A DNA stretch of 64,000 nt from contig BROG01000244.1 of the NCBI GenBank assembly GCA_030159075.1, positions 124,001-188,000 of the forward strand. Reading direction: 5' to 3'. Source of the stretch: Atrina japonica (taxonomy: Eukaryota; Mollusca; Bivalvia; Pterioida; Pinnidae). The translations under genes and the position numbers were made by a program. This document shows positions 38,311 through 52,400 of the stretch, piece after piece (positions within the stretch are counted from its first letter, which is position 1; each line of letters starts with the position of its first letter). The notes below the pieces were generated by a model. It saw only the letters and a list, made by a program, of their open reading frames with translations. It did no database searches and was not told the DNA's origin.

Positions 38311-41300
38311 AACAAGTGGATATGTATTGACACGTTGTGATTAACGTATAAATGGAAATTTTAGCGAGGCGAAAATTTAGAGTTTTGTTCTAAAATATAG
38401 TATATAATTTTAGCAAGAAGTAATTTTATTGATTTTTTTATTTAAAAAAGAGTAATGAATTGTTAGCGATATTCAATTTTAGCAATCTCAACAACCTCGC
38501 TAATAATGCCAAAACTCAATCCTTGCTACAATTTCTGCTTATACGGTATTTAGGGTTTTTGAAAGACTCTAAAACGGCAAACAATGACAAATGGAAATTG
38601 TGAATTTGATATTCATATTTTTATAATTGTGAATATATTATATTCGTTATGTTGATTATCAGAATGTGTTAGTAGATTTAAACATTAGATAGCATCATTA
38701 AACTTTTTCCTGATTATAAAACATTTACCAATTAAAGATGGCAATGAGATAATTTTTCGGTAAATTCTATTGGACAATATCCTATTGTATATCAACAAGA
38801 ACATCAATGGTACATTTCCGTCGTGTGATCACTAATGACGTCAATTGGGCACTTGAGGTTAAGGGGCTTTGGACCAGGCATATAATCTGGTGCGATCCCA
38901 TACTTACCACTTCAGAAGTTAATTCGACTCCATGATTCGCAGAGATATTATCGTGTTAAACGATTCAATTTTCTTTGTATCCTGATGAATTGTGTAAATT
39001 TGTTTTGTCTCGTGTCATTTACGCCACTTTAAAAGCATTTGAGTTAGATAACCATTTGTAAACTGAGCACGAAATTCAAACCTCAACTATCGTGTCAGAT
39101 AAGAGCTGAATCGAATCCGTTCGATTCTGCAAAGGCCTGGAACTTTGATCATCCAACTTTTCGATAGAATATTAGCAAAAGTTGTACATCTTAATCGCTA
39201 GACCAAATCGCTCGAAATCACTTGTCATAGGTCTTCAGTAAGGGGTCACATCGCATGAGGATTCGATTCTTGGTCAAAACTGAGCCTTTTTTGAAACAGA
39301 TATTAAATGGACCTTCGTCACGTCCAGACATGATAAAACCTAAACCTTCTATATAATGGGTATATCAACTGGTCATTCGTCATGTCCAGGCATAAGAAAT
39401 AAAAACTAGACTTAAAATCAAAACCTGTGTCACAGTAAGTGTCACAAGGTACTTATAAATCTCTCACAATTTTATCTTAAGTCTATAGGGCAGATCGACA
39501 TTTGTGGCAGTTAACCTACCACTGGTGACACCCCATTATGAGAGAAAAATAATATCGGGGCATAAAATATAAAAAATCTTAGGTACAAAAGTATAAATCT
39601 TTAGGTAGTCCAGGATATAGATACAAATCTTGTAAAAACTGGACAAACTTGGACCTTTGGAAATCAAGGGGTGGGATAAGGTGGAGTAGACGCCCCTGTT
39701 GACCGGTCACACCCGCCGTGCGTACACAGTCAAATCCGAATGAAATACGTGAGGAACGAATACTCGACACAATGGGTACAGACGCCTCCAGAACCGCTTT
39801 CGAACAGGTAACTTTCACCTAGTGAAGCAGAGTAATCGCAAACAAGACTATTAAAGCGACCGTAAAATTTGCAGAACGTTGACATCAAACGAAGAAAAAA
39901 TAAAACATTTGACGATCCTTATATAAGATTTGGAAAGTATATTTATTCAGTCTGAAGTTACCAACAGGACGAAACGCTTAATCAAGTTTAGTTTCGAGAA
40001 ATCGAGAAATTTTGCAATGGTTATGAACATTCTATGACAATTTTACAGCTGAGCATCAACATATAATTTTGTAGCACTGTCTTGGATTGACATATGGCAT
40101 AAGTTCATTCTTGAATCTCTGTGACAAAGAAAATAACATTAAGGATAGGGCACTCTTCGGTGGATCGGTCTAAACACAAGAAGACCATTTTAACCCCATT
40201 ATAGCATATTTTCATACTACATTTCGTTAACAACATTTACAATATACAAAATGTACTTACGCTTTTTAACGACATTGATATACCTACAAAAGAGACTTAC
40301 ACAATGTACACCTGTAGTAAAATATTGCAAAATTAATAAAAATTTCTAGATGAGGACATATCTATTTTCCGTATTGGCGGTCACAACTTTTTCAAGAAAT
40401 AATGTTTACATAACAGAAAAAAATTAAATAACATGATATTACTCGTCTTCAGTTTTTAATGATTCAAAGGGAAGATTTTCCATCAACTCTTTCTATATTT
40501 CTTTGTCGCCCATATTCAATATTTAGCGATGTCTGTATACCTTGCAACGGTCTAGATAATTACTCAAAAGGTTATTGTCGTATATACGAGTTATGTACTA
40601 GATGTCTATATAATAAGAATGTATTTGATACATTTAAAATGGCGTGGTTGCCTTGTATAAAGATATCTTTGATACTTTTACCACATTCAAACAGAAAAGT
40701 GTTTTCCATTTACAACTTTTTGGTATTACCAAACATCACCAAATACATTTGTTTTATTTGATAATCCCGTCGTATATAAACTTCCAAAAGTGATTAAAAA
40801 AAGTAAATGAATGGATAAATACACGAACACTGATTTCAGACTTTTTTGAAACAAAATGATTCGACAATCCAAATGAAGCATTTCTGTAGAATTCTTCTTA
40901 TCTTAAACATGCAGAGATCGACTTTCAGAAACCACGATTCCCATTGTTTTACAGGCATGTGCCGTCCCGTCTTAAACCGATATACATCTATTCTACAAAC
41001 ATTATATGCCTACTTAAAATTCAACATATTCAATACCGTGTGTCGACAAATTGCCATCGATCACACCTTTATAAATAGCATGAAAAGAAACACGATGTTT
41101 TTATTTGATAGAGAAAGGGACCCCTGAAGAGAAAACATATCTGTTGAAAATTTGAATCAAATTAAATTCATATCAAACTTATTGAGCTGACAGTATCATG
41201 ACCGTGTCTTAGCCGCAGTGATTTTAAACCACGTGTCTAAACCCCAAGTTGTTCGTTCATCGGCCCAAACAATAAGATTTGAATATAAAATCTCTCCAGA

Positions 41301-42874
41301 TCAGACGATAGTGCTTCCTCTCTTTTATCCGACCTACAAAGTAACACGTGACCGACTTAGAAATTAATTTCTCGTAAAAAGATAAGAAAGTTTTGATATT
41401 AATACATTTGTTTTCATTTAGGTAGTCGGACCAATTCTAAGACTAAAAACATCTCCTAATTCATTGGCTGCGTCACATTAGCACCCCATTGCGAAGTGAT
41501 AAATAAAATTAATTTCCATTTTTAATTACATCTTAATAACTGCATGCTTGCATTAAGTGGGAACGTTACACATGACTCCGGTTAATTAAACCACAATCCG
41601 GTCTTCTTTCCAACCGATACCAGGCGAGGAATGACAACATTTGTGGAAATTTTATAATTTTCTCCTGGGTGATGATACTTATCAATAAATTTCACGACGC
41701 AAAATTGTCAAATCTTAATTATAAAAATTGTCAAAACTTAATTATAAAACTTGCAGTTTTATTTTGCATGTGCAGAAAATGGTATCACAAATTACAATTT
41801 GTGTGGATATTTACTTTGTTTTAAGATTTAATAATTATTCAAAATCTGATTTTTCGACCATATCGAGAGTAAACAGACACCAACATTTGCAGAAACTTTA
41901 CACCTTTAAATCTGTTTCTAGGTGATATTTTTTAAAGAGAATTAACCCTTTACAATGCATTAGCTGACAAGTTGTAAATCATAGTAGTCGCTATTTAATG
42001 TTGCAGATGCACAAAAGATATCATAATTCACACATTTGGTAACAATAGACCGTTTTTTACCAGAATGATTAATTTATGTGGTTTTGTTTGGAAACATCGC
42101 AATTCACGTAAATATCATTATCTGTTTCAGCTACATTAAATAGAATTTAACAATCCCGTCCGATCCCAGACAGGGACAAATCTGAAATACCTAGGTTCTC
42201 TTTATCATGCCAATTATTTTAATACAAACACTTATAAAATTAACATCATTGGATAAGTTTTCATCGCACTTCAATTAGTGTAGTACACGTATTTTTCAAC
42301 ATTCAACAGACAATTATCCATGCAGCAGCGAAATTATCACGATCGCCTACAATTACCTAGATATATTTAAAACATATACCGATTTAAGCTCCCATATTTG
42401 TTTTGGATACCTAAATTTCATAAAGCCCATTCACAACCGAGGCACATCCAGCAAATGTTCCACTAACCCTTCATCTTTACTCATTACCTAGATAGTGACA
42501 ACGGTTAAGGAGACACTTCAGCAATACTGTACAGATGCTTATAGAAATGATTTATATCAATTGTGGATACTAAAAAAATTCCAAACAGCTATTAGAAAAT
42601 TTAAAGAAACGTGGTCATCATTTTTGTAAAATTCATGTATCTAAACATATTACCCTTCTACTCTTTATACAAGTATTGCGCACAGCGGAAAATTAAAATA
42701 TAGACTTTTGGCATCATCGACAAGTATTTTTATTTTTAGTCAAAATGTGGCCGTAATTTTAGTCATTGGTTATCATGAAAATTTGTTCGAGCAACATCAC
42801 TCTGATTTTATACAAGAATACAGTAAAGTGGATATAAAAAGATGCTCTAATCAACAATACATGTATATAATGTA

Positions 42875-42993
42875 GAATTTTTCAGCAAACCGTCGGCATT
42901 CACATGGAAACCAATTGTGCCCTTTATTGCCGACCTGTTACTTTATTCGCACAAAGCAGACTTCATTCAGAAGCTTCTGAATCAGACAAAAGA
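42875..42993 (+). pseudogene. Reverse transcriptase fragment (ADLLLYSHKADFIQKLL)
   Basis: One frame reads IADLLLYSHKADFIQKLLNQ, the RT palm segment upstream of the YxDD box. Upstream sequence is shifted and partly lost. It is separated from its YMDD partner at 43498 by the hammerhead repeats. Confidence 0.65.
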
Positions 42994-43027
42994 TATATAT
43001 ATATATATATATATATTATAAAAATAC

Positions 43028-43480
43028 TACCAAAGTTATAATGCTCAAGACGATGTCGTTTCTGTCAATTAGACTTCATCAGGTGAGCTCCAATTCAAAA
43101 GTTATGTGTATTTTCTAAAGAGAAAGTGGTATTATACAAGGCCAAATAATATCTCTAAAAGTATAGCCGAAATCCGTCTAAGAGTAACCACTGTAAATAA
43201 TGACTTAGTTTTAGAAAAAAAAAATTGAATTTAAATGATGTTAACAGTGCCAAATATTACTTTAGTATAAGATGAACAGCTGGTACCGAAATACTAGGTA
43301 CTAGGTTTATGTATACCCTCGGGGACTCAAACGGTCCACCAGCAGTGGCAACGACCTAGTGGTTATAAATATTATAAACATACTACCAAGACGATATCGT
43401 TTTTTGTCAATTAGACTTCATCAGTTGAGCTCCATTTAAAAGTTATGTGTATTTTCTAAAGAGAAAGTGGTATTATATAG
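43028..43480 (-). mobile_element. Tandem hammerhead-bearing repeat (dimer-like)
   Basis: A ribozyme-bearing unit of about 345 bp lies between ribozyme copies at 43043-43088 and 43387-43430, followed by the start of a second unit (AAAAGTTATGTGTATTTTCT at 43097 recurs at 43438). All read on the minus strand. The layout, two ribozyme copies bracketing one monomer, is that of a retrozyme or Penelope pseudo-LTR. It splits an RT fragment. Confidence 0.7.
43043..43088 (-). ncRNA. Type I hammerhead ribozyme, near-intact core
   Basis: On the minus strand: stem I GCTCA/TGAGC with a C-U mismatch next to the core, CTGATGA, stem II GTC/GAC around TAATT, GAAA, stem III of three pairs (A-U, C-G, G-C) with loop ACAT, and the GTC cleavage site. 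The second copy (43387-43430) has lost the G of the GAAA box and part of stem I, so it is probably dead. Confidence 0.7.
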
Positions 43481-43485
43481 CTGAT

Positions 43486-43775
43486 TTGACATTTAGATAT
43501 ATGGACGACGTGATAATTTTTATACTTGTGTCAATCCAATATATCCCGGCGAACTAGGAATTAAAGAGACGCATACGTTTCCTACGTTGACATTACTTAC
43601 TTTGAGACACAGACGGGGAATTAATAACCAACTTATAATTCAAACACGATTATTCTACCGTCAGCTTTCTATATTTAAGTCGTAATATAACATTTATCAC
43701 CTGCATCATATGGTGTTTATATCTCCCTAATTGATCTTATATGCCAGGAATTGTTCGGCATATGATCAGGCAATA
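43486..43775 (+). pseudogene. Reverse transcriptase fragment with YMDD box
   Basis: LTFRYMDDVIIFI is encoded at 43486-43524, with YMDD at 43498-43509 (the catalytic YxDD of reverse transcriptases). Downstream the sequence aligns in inverted orientation with the minus-strand copy at 44880-45283, for example the CGTTTCCTACGTTGACATTA region. Stops and shifts break it. Confidence 0.65.
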
Positions 43776-43789
43776 TTGGATCATATCAA

Positions 43790-44125
43790 ACAAAATAGTC
43801 CGATTAAGTCAGTAATTGATGACATTTACCTGAGATGGTTTCAATATCGAATTGTACACAGAATCATAGATACAAACTAATTTATTTATAAAATAAAACC
43901 AATAGACGCTAACTTATGTACCTTTTGTTCTCAAATTCCAGACTGACAATTTAACATATTTTGGGCATGTTCTAAAACATTTCCTAATCGCAAAAGTTTT
44001 GTTCTTTGGATAAAAAGTAAACTTGATATGGATGCTGAATTCAATGAAAAAGATGTTTTATTTGATACACGCAAAATTACAAAATCTAACAGAGACTATT
44101 CTATGCGTGTGCAAGTATGGCAATA
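43790..44125 (+). pseudogene. LINE C-terminal domain remnant
   Basis: A frame with three stops reads DIYLRWFQYRIVHRIIDTN, then NLCTFCSQIPD and FWACSKTFPNRKSF. This is the LR.FQYR..HRI..TN / C.FC / W-C pattern found after the RT domain of L1-like non-LTR retrotransposons. Class assignment is tentative. Confidence 0.6.
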
Positions 44126-44253
44126 AACAATATGATTGTAGGTATTTTGTATGAACAATTATGAAAACTGTTTTATAAATGATATATGACAAGATTGACA
44201 ATTATTTTTGTTCTCAGACATCGTACATACATTTATATATTATGTGTGTATAC

Positions 44254-44387
<134 letters not shown>

Positions 44388-44879
44388 ATATATACCAGTA
44401 TATAGGGTCTTTGATCAGCGATATTGTATATTGTCATACATGCACACACATAAAAATAGTTTTTTTAGTGCTCTGTTTTATTTGTTATTTTGCACGTACC
44501 AAGTGTAACATCGATTTCATTTAATTCAGCATCCATTTCAAGTTTACTTTTAACTTAAGAACAAAACAAAACAAAAATTTCGGATATGATTAAGGAATGG
44601 CGGGTGTCTGGTATATAACCGGATTAAGAATATCATTTCAATGCGTTTTGTCAATTAAAAATATAGTCTTGGAAAGCATACAAAACAAAATGATAACAAT
44701 GAGATTCGGGGACGTGGAACTTTTAAGTATGGTAGTGTCCTAAAATTGTCAAATATCATACATTGTATTAGTACATATATAATCATCTCATCACTGAGCA
44801 GCCGTGTTTGCATCTGTATATGAAATGTTCATTTGCTGAACACGCCCTGACATATAAGATCATCTGGTAAATATGCAGG

Positions 44880-45283
44880 TGATGTTATATTACGACTATA
44901 ATATGGAAAGATGACGGTAGAAAAATTGTGTTTGTCTTGAAGCGTGGTTGTTAGTTTCCCGTGTGTGTATCAAAGTAAGTAATGTCCATGTAGGAAGCGT
45001 GAGTTTGGTTTCTGTATAAAGTTTTAGTTGTATATAAATGTCAAGTCACCGATATATAAAACCTAATCTAACATTTTCGGCATTTTATCGGTGGTTAAAT
45101 AAATAAATAAAGGCTAGTTTCTGTCATCTTCTGATTTAGAAGTTTCTGAATGATGTCTGCTTTGTGTGAATAATGGAGCAGGTCAGGCAATGAAGGGCAC
45201 GACTGGTTCCCAAGTGAACGCCGACGGTTTGCTGAAAGACCAGATCCCGAAAAAGTATGTGTATATACAATGTATATATACAA
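44880..45283 (-). pseudogene. Reverse transcriptase remnant, inverted relative to the 42.9-43.8 kb copy
   Basis: Minus-strand pieces include PDLLHYSHKADIIQKLLNQ and, further on, the region equivalent to 43545-43775. With the plus-strand copy it forms a broken inverted pair about 1.2 kb apart around the TA repeat. Confidence 0.6.
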
Positions 45284-46611
45284 ATATTTAAGTCTGAAGA
45301 AAATTTGAAATTATTACATTGTAAAAAGGAAAAAATATAATCTTCTGATAAAATTATTTACATCCAACTTGAATGACAAATACAAACGTACCTTGAACAG
45401 AATAAATGATTAGTCTACATGGGCCCATTAAATCTAATACTTGCGTCACCGTGATTTAGCTATTTTGTAGTTATCTGCCAATTTGTTGCAAAAGCACACG
45501 AAAAACCGATACCATATAATCGAAAGTAATAATTATCGCCCAGCGATATACATGTATAAAACTTTTACTCGCTTTAGGACAATCCAAGTTTTTTTATGTT
45601 TAGCGTCCACCCTAAAATTTAAAACCTAGCTTTCTATCAGGAAAAAACACAAAACGATAGAAAAAAACCCGACAAGACTATTTATGAAACAAATGCAATT
45701 TTATGCACATTTAAGTATTTTCCTTACATGTTAACAAAAGAAAAACAAAATTAAATTTATAAAAAACATATCTTTGGCATATACTAATAAATAATCTATG
45801 AAACATTAGTTTTCACAATCATGAAAATAAATTTCATGTCTAACTGTTCATTTTAGGACTAGATCTGCGTTCCAAATGTTTCCCCAAACGTTTGTGTTTT
45901 TTGTTTATTTGTTGTTGTTTTTTTTCGTTTTATGATCTCAAGACTATCAATCAGCTAAACAGCGGAAACACTTGGAATGGCCTTATTTTGTTTGCTAATA
46001 GAGTTTGTTAAGATTCCGTATTTTCTGTCATTATTCATGTTCGACGGGAACGGTTTTGTGCGTTAGCCTTCATATATCCGGATCCTGGTAAACTTGCGTT
46101 AGAAAATACAACTACTACACACGACAACAATGACCTGATTCTGTAGTAGATCTGTGGAGACAAAATATTGTATGTATAGGTTTATGTGGATATACTGCTA
46201 TCTCGCCTTGTCATTATTTTGTAACCACAATACATCCACTTTAAAATTGTTTAAAAACAAAATCAAAATAGCCATTATGTTTAGACTCTACCTCAGTACC
46301 TGGGCAGTTAATCTCCTAAGTGTTAACTTTTTTGACATCCTGTTTTTAAAGGGCAGTGCCGGTATTTACGTTTAAATCACACACAGAAGTTATATTTTAA
46401 AGATAAAAATGATAATTAATTTATTGAGCAATTTGATCAGACAAAATGAGACTTATATTGAAATTTATTTCATATATCGCCGGTTCATCTGGGATCAAGT
46501 TGCTGGCAATAATATATCAACATTTGTTCTACATGTATATAAAGTATAAATGATACATAGGTTAACCTCTGGAGAGGGCGAAGGCACTCATTAACAGTTT
46601 TACATATTCAG

Positions 46612-46683
46612 TTAATCCCTTTGGGGATTCTGTTGTGTTACCCCCTGTCGGGGGCAACATGACAGAATCACCAAAGGGATTAA
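46612..46683. mobile_element. 72-bp hairpin insertion with 7-bp target duplication
   Basis: The element is one long inverted repeat: TTAATCCCTTTGG at one end, CCAAAGGGATTAA at the other, and an inner CCCCC-TGTC-GGGGG stem. TATTCAG flanks it directly on both sides (46605-46611 and 46684-46690), as a target-site duplication would. It is too short to code. Confidence 0.8.
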
Positions 46684-47978
46684 TATTCAGTGTTTTTATC
46701 ACATAAATGTCCCGATCATTCACTCATTCTTTTAAATAAAATATTGTGTGGCTGACTGTTTCCTTGTTGCTAAAACTTAAATAGAATCTATGTGGTATTT
46801 ATTAGTCATGAATTATATGCACAAACATGTTTTTATGCCATATATATTTTTCTCTATCCCAGTGAATACATTATTTCGTGCAGTTCACTCACCAGAATAA
46901 CGGATGCGCTTTGTGATCGGGTTCGATGTACAACACTAGTTGTTATGACCTAGTCTCGATCTACAAAACGTTTGTTAGCGTGGTAGTTTATTACTATGTT
47001 TGCAATGCGCTTTTAAGTAATGACTTTGCATTTTCGACATTTTGTTTATGTCACGCACAATTTCCTGATGTGAGCAAAATTTTTACCATTAGTAGTACAG
47101 GTCCCCGGATGTAGTAGGAATAAAAAGTATGAGCTTCCCTACATATATGAGGGCTTCGCCCTCTATAAATAGTAGATTTATTATTTTGAGATTCTGTAAA
47201 CTTTACTAAAATGAAAAATTTATCGCTACATGTGTATTGTATAACAATCAAGGAACACATTAGTTCAGTTTATGTGTGAATTAAATAGTAAATAAATGCT
47301 GCAATGGAAAATTAAGTAGGCCTATGCCTACTAGTACTTTCCTTGGTAAGTAATGACGAAATCCAAGAACACTAATCATGTAATAGGCAAACATAAAAAA
47401 TGCCATTTCTAAATGTCCATATCGTAGTAGCAAGCCAGAAGTATTGATTAGACGGAGACATGTCGACGACCAGTTGAATAACACTGACGCAATGTGAAGG
47501 TGATCCATGTCAATTCCTTTTTTGTCATTTCTGAATGTCTTAAGAATTATTGACTTTTGAAAATAAAAATAGGGCAGATATGCATTTTTATAGATGTGGA
47601 TGCAACATTTCACACCTGATTTTTATATCCCTCTTATGAAATTGAGGGAGATAACTTGTATACTTCTTTTGCACTTATGTATTCAGCCACAGACTCGAGG
47701 ATATACATGTACATGAATCAACTATCACCACAATTATACAATATTACTATTTCTTTTTAATGTTTGTTAAAATAGTAGGTCTGAAATACCGGACTGTATT
47801 ACTTTTTAAAACAATTTATTACATGTACATAGTCATACTGGACTGGTGTCAATTTCAGGTGAGCACTGAAAGATTTAGAGTCATGTTTCTGTCAGTTGTA
47901 TTTTGAATAAAATAAACAATGTTAAATTTAGTTAAAGTTAACAGTTCAAAATATTAAGATATTTGTCAACATTTTTCA

Positions 47979-47980
<2 letters not shown>

Positions 47981-48028
<48 letters not shown>
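47981..48028 (+). repeat. (GT)n(GA)n microsatellite
   Basis: Compound dinucleotide repeat of about 48 bases. Confidence 0.93.
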
Positions 48029-48032
<4 letters not shown>

Positions 48033-48890
48033 CGTTTTACTACACCACTATAACACCTATGAAATACAGGATAATTGTGTAATTTTTGTCGGTAATCAAA
48101 TGTAAGTAAAGTTAATCTGACAGGTTCTTTTTCAAGACCGATCAACAGTTACTATCAAGGTCAAAGTTTGGCATGCAGCCAACAATTATCGGCACATCAA
48201 TGCCCCTTGGTCTGCTTGGGATAATTTAGCAAATCAATTTCAAAGCTCTCTGAAAGGAAGTTGTAAATTTCAATGTTTCATGTCATAGTTTATTTATATG
48301 CATGGATACAACTGAACATAACATCACCGAAGCGACTCTGATATTCTATGTCTAACAAGACATCGATTTACATCTTGTTTATTACCTGTAAAAAATGCCA
48401 CCATAATTCTAGAGTGAAATTTTGGGTATGATTACACTACAGTTTTTTGGTGTTTTTTGTCATCATTTTCATGCTGTAGAGCATTTGACATAATAAACAC
48501 CACGTTTGTACTGTAGTGTATAAAAGTTGTAAAATCAGAATTAAATGTAGGTGAATGATAAAAGTAAAATTAGTTACTCTAAATAAAAGTTTTAATGAAA
48601 TACATAAAAAAATATGGCATGTTATGAGTATTGTCCAGACTCTGGAGTATTGAAAAAGGAAAAAAACAGCTTGTCTACAACATAAAAATGAACTGAAGAA
48701 ATAAAGTACATGTATAGGCCTTTCCTTATGCACTAGAGCTTAACGCCATCCTCAACTTTATTCGAAACATTGAGAAATTTGACTCATTGAAGTTCAACTC
48801 ATCAAAGTTTTACTGTATATATATATATATTTAACCTATATTACTTTAATGTAGAGTTTTAGACATAGTTCTTGTGTAAAAAAAAACACA

Positions 48891-49205
48891 TACCATATTT
48901 GACCCAGTAAGCGCCCATGTCCCTATAGCACCCCTCCCCCTTTTTCATACAATTGAGAATCTTTTCTACTGGTTGACAATAAGATGTGGACCTGAAAATT
49001 CATAAATAACATTTCATCTCTTGCCCCCAGCAACAGAATTATGTTGATAAGTGTCCTCAGTAATAATTACAACAACTTTACAACTGTGCTTTAGAATTAA
49101 CCATATTTTACCTTAATTTGACTATTAATTGGTTCCATTAAGTGCTTACCCTTTTTACTGATTTTTGTACTAGCGCCCTAAACACTTAATGGGTCGAACA
49201 CAGTA
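48891..49205. mobile_element. MITE, about 315 bp
   Basis: The left end, TACCATATTTGACCCAGTAA then GCGCCC, and the right end, AGCGCCC ... TTAATGGGTCGAACACAGTA, are imperfect inverted repeats (GACCCA-TAAG and GGGCGC cores). No coding capacity. It ends about 200 bases before the WDR70 start codon. Confidence 0.6.
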
Positions 49206-49412
49206 CATGTAGTTCATGTTTCCATTGTTATAACATGTTTACAAATATATGATGATCTAAGACCCTTGTTTAACTTGATATGAATGCATGTATAGACAGT
49301 TTCATGCACTTAACATTACTGTTAATTAAAGACATAATCATTGCAGAAAATGTCGCTATATAAATGATTCTCCCATTTTACAGGTATTTTTTCTTTGAGA
49401 AAGAAATTGAAA

Positions 49413-49437
49413 ATGAATGACCAGAATGAACAGAAAG
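49413..49437 (+). CDS. WDR70: WDR70 exon 1 (coding part, ATG start)
   Basis: ATG at 49413, eight codons and one base, donor GTTTGT. A possible 3' splice site (TTTTACAG near 49380) hints at a 5'UTR intron. The split codon GGT is completed by the next exon. Confidence 0.75.
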
Positions 49438-52400
49438 GTTTGTTCATTGATTCTTAATTTTCTGTAGTTAAGAGCTTCAACTATTTCAAAAATAAAATCT
49501 TTAAACTGTAATGTGCATCAGATCCTAGTCCATTTAGAAAATGAATTGAAGATGTGTTAGAGAAATAATTTAGATGCACCCAAAGCTGAAAGTTAATAGA
49601 AATTTTGAAAGTTCCATAATTCTAGCAAATGTTGCAGAATGGTACCATTATCAAACTCATCTGATATTTCATGACCTTGATACAAACTGAAACAATATGT
49701 CCCCGGAATGTTTGATTCCAGAGACTTAGAAAGAAAACTTCTTAAGGAATGGTAAAAATTCACAACAAATTTCAAGTGACATTTATTTTATATTGTTTTG
49801 ATTCTATTCTATTACTGATAAAAGAATGTTAGTAATGAAAACTCTGCCTCTTGAAATAAACATTTTTTTTTTTACATATTATTATAGTGAATATGAATTT
49901 TCATGAAATATAAATTTATTCTGTTTCCAAGTGTATGTAGGAAAATATACTTAGTGCATGAGTTTTATATCCTTGTTTTTATGTAACAGGTAGTGGAACC
50001 ACAAAGAAAGCTCGTTCATTTGATTTTATGGCCATGTTTCAGGAAGCTCGAGCAACAGCAATAGACAGATGCCAAAGTAAGAACATCTGTGATCTGAATC
50101 ATATTTGAAGATAAAAAAATTTTGTATTGATAATCTGTTTTGCTTGTTCAGATTTTTTGTATTGATAATCTGTTTTACTTGTTCAGATTTTTTGTATTGA
50201 TAATCTGTTTTACTTGTTCAGATGTTTTGTATTGATAATCTGTTTTACTTGTTCAGATTTTTTGTTTTGATAATCTGTTTTACTTGTTCAGATTTTTTGT
50301 ATTGATAATCTGTTTTACTTGTTCAGATTCTGACTACATAAGATGATTGTTCTTGTATTTGTTCAGATTAATCTTACATACAAACAATTAATATCCACTG
50401 GTGTAGGATATATAAAATAACATGCTCTGATCATGGAAAAAATATATAAAGTACTTAAATTACATCAGCAGTAGTAATCTTCAAAGTTTTATGAGACCTT
50501 TCACCTCGTAAGGAAAAATATAAAAGGTTCAAAATCAAGAAAATATAAACTTAATCAAATTGACATAATACACAGAATAGGTCTACAGAGCAGCAAGAAT
50601 GATAAATAAGATGAAATATATATAATAGTGGAACAATGGAATCTTGTTATATTAAAATTCATGGGACCATCCGTATTACTTCAAGATATCTGGAATTCAA
50701 AATAACCTAAATTTTTCTGAACATATTTTTCTATTTGTAAAAATTGGGACTGGCCATTCAACTTTGACATAACCGGAATTTCAATTCATCTGATTTTGAA
50801 ATAATGAGATACCATGCTATTTAACTTTTAATTCTGGTATGTGCATGTGGATTTTGCAGGTTCTATACAAGAACCAGCATCTGGCACAGAGCCAACAACA
50901 AGTGTTTCAAGCTCTGATAGTGGATCAAGTGGCAGCTCTGATAGTGATAGTTCTTCTGATACAGAAACTAAACCTACAATCACAGGAAAAACAAAAGCTG
51001 TCAAAGCCAGTATTAATGATAACAAACATAATGACAATGATGATGATGATGATGATGATTTTGTTGGTCCTCCACTTCCACCTGACATGGTGGCCACAAT
51101 TAAAAAATCAAAAGAAGAAGATGAAATTGGCCCACCTTTACCACCATCAATGAAACAAGGTGGAAACAACTCTGATGAAGATGATGATGAGGAGGAGGAA
51201 GAAGAAGAGGTAAAATAGTTTGAATATTGTTGGGTGAGGGCTTAGAGCATCTTACTTTTAACCAAGCTTCAGCTGATTTCATAGGGAAGTTGGACAGTTG
51301 TAGTGGATTGGTTGTCTCTTTCATACATTGTATTTATTTCCAAAATTTTGCTGTTACTGTGTAACTGAAAATTGCTGAGTGTGATGTAAAACATAAATAA
51401 AAAATACAAATATTTGCATATTTCTCCAACATGCTATTTGCATCTCTCTCCATCTTAATTTCTATATCTGTGCCTCAGACCATGACTCTTTCATACTCTC
51501 TCTCTGTCTTTCTTTCTCTCACCATAGAAATGTTGTGGGAAATGTGATTCATGTGATTTATTTTATTATTCATGTACAAAATATACTTTGATATGATGTA
51601 CAAAAAGGAACTTGACTATCATACATTATATATTGTTTTTTTGTTTGTCAAGTCAATTTAATATCACCATTTGTACCAAATGCACAATCAGTAATTTTTA
51701 TTTACTTTTATGTTTTTGATGCAGACTCTTAGCCAAAAAATACCATCAAGCAATGAAATATCTCTAAATCATGGATCTAAAGTGGTGAGTACTATGTTTG
51801 TGGTAAAATTCATTTTCCTTATTATCATGATATTCTCAGTCAGGTGTTGTTATGATATGTATAAAATAATATGTTTACAAAATGCCATTATGTCTACTAC
51901 CATTATATCATTAATTGTGAACCAACAAGTTACCGATGAGTTGTGAACCTGTAGGTTCCTGACCAATTGTGAACCACTAGGGTATTGACAAATAGTGAAA
52001 CTGCATGCTACTGACTAGCAGTGAACCTGCATGCTACAGACTAGTTGTGAACCACTTAGCTACGAACTAGTTGTGAACCTGCATGCTACGGACTAGTTGT
52101 GAACCACTTGGCTACTGACTAGTTTTGAACCTGCATGCTATGGAGTAGTTGTGAACCTGTAGGCTACTGACTAGTTAAGAACCACTTGGCTACTGACTAG
52201 TTGTGAACCTTCATGCTATAGAGTAGTTGTGAACCTGCATGCTATGGAGTAGTTGTGAACCACTTGGCTTCTGACTAGTTGTGAACCTTCATGCTATGGA
52301 GTAGTTGTGAATCTGCAGGCTACTGACTAGTTATGAATCTGCAGGCTACTGACTAGTTGTGAACCACTTGGCTACTGACTAGTTGTGAACCTGCATGCTA

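Noticed and set aside
39110..39330. GATTCGATTC and similar B-box-like motifs suggesting tRNA genes
   Set aside because: No A box at suitable distance and no cloverleaf could be drawn.
40459..41127. Two open frames of 93-100 codons in the intergenic region
   Set aside because: AT-rich composition, no family resemblance and no splice or regulatory context.
47281..47613. 110-codon minus-strand frame with hydrophobic stretch
   Set aside because: No recognisable family, no splice or promoter context; could be chance.
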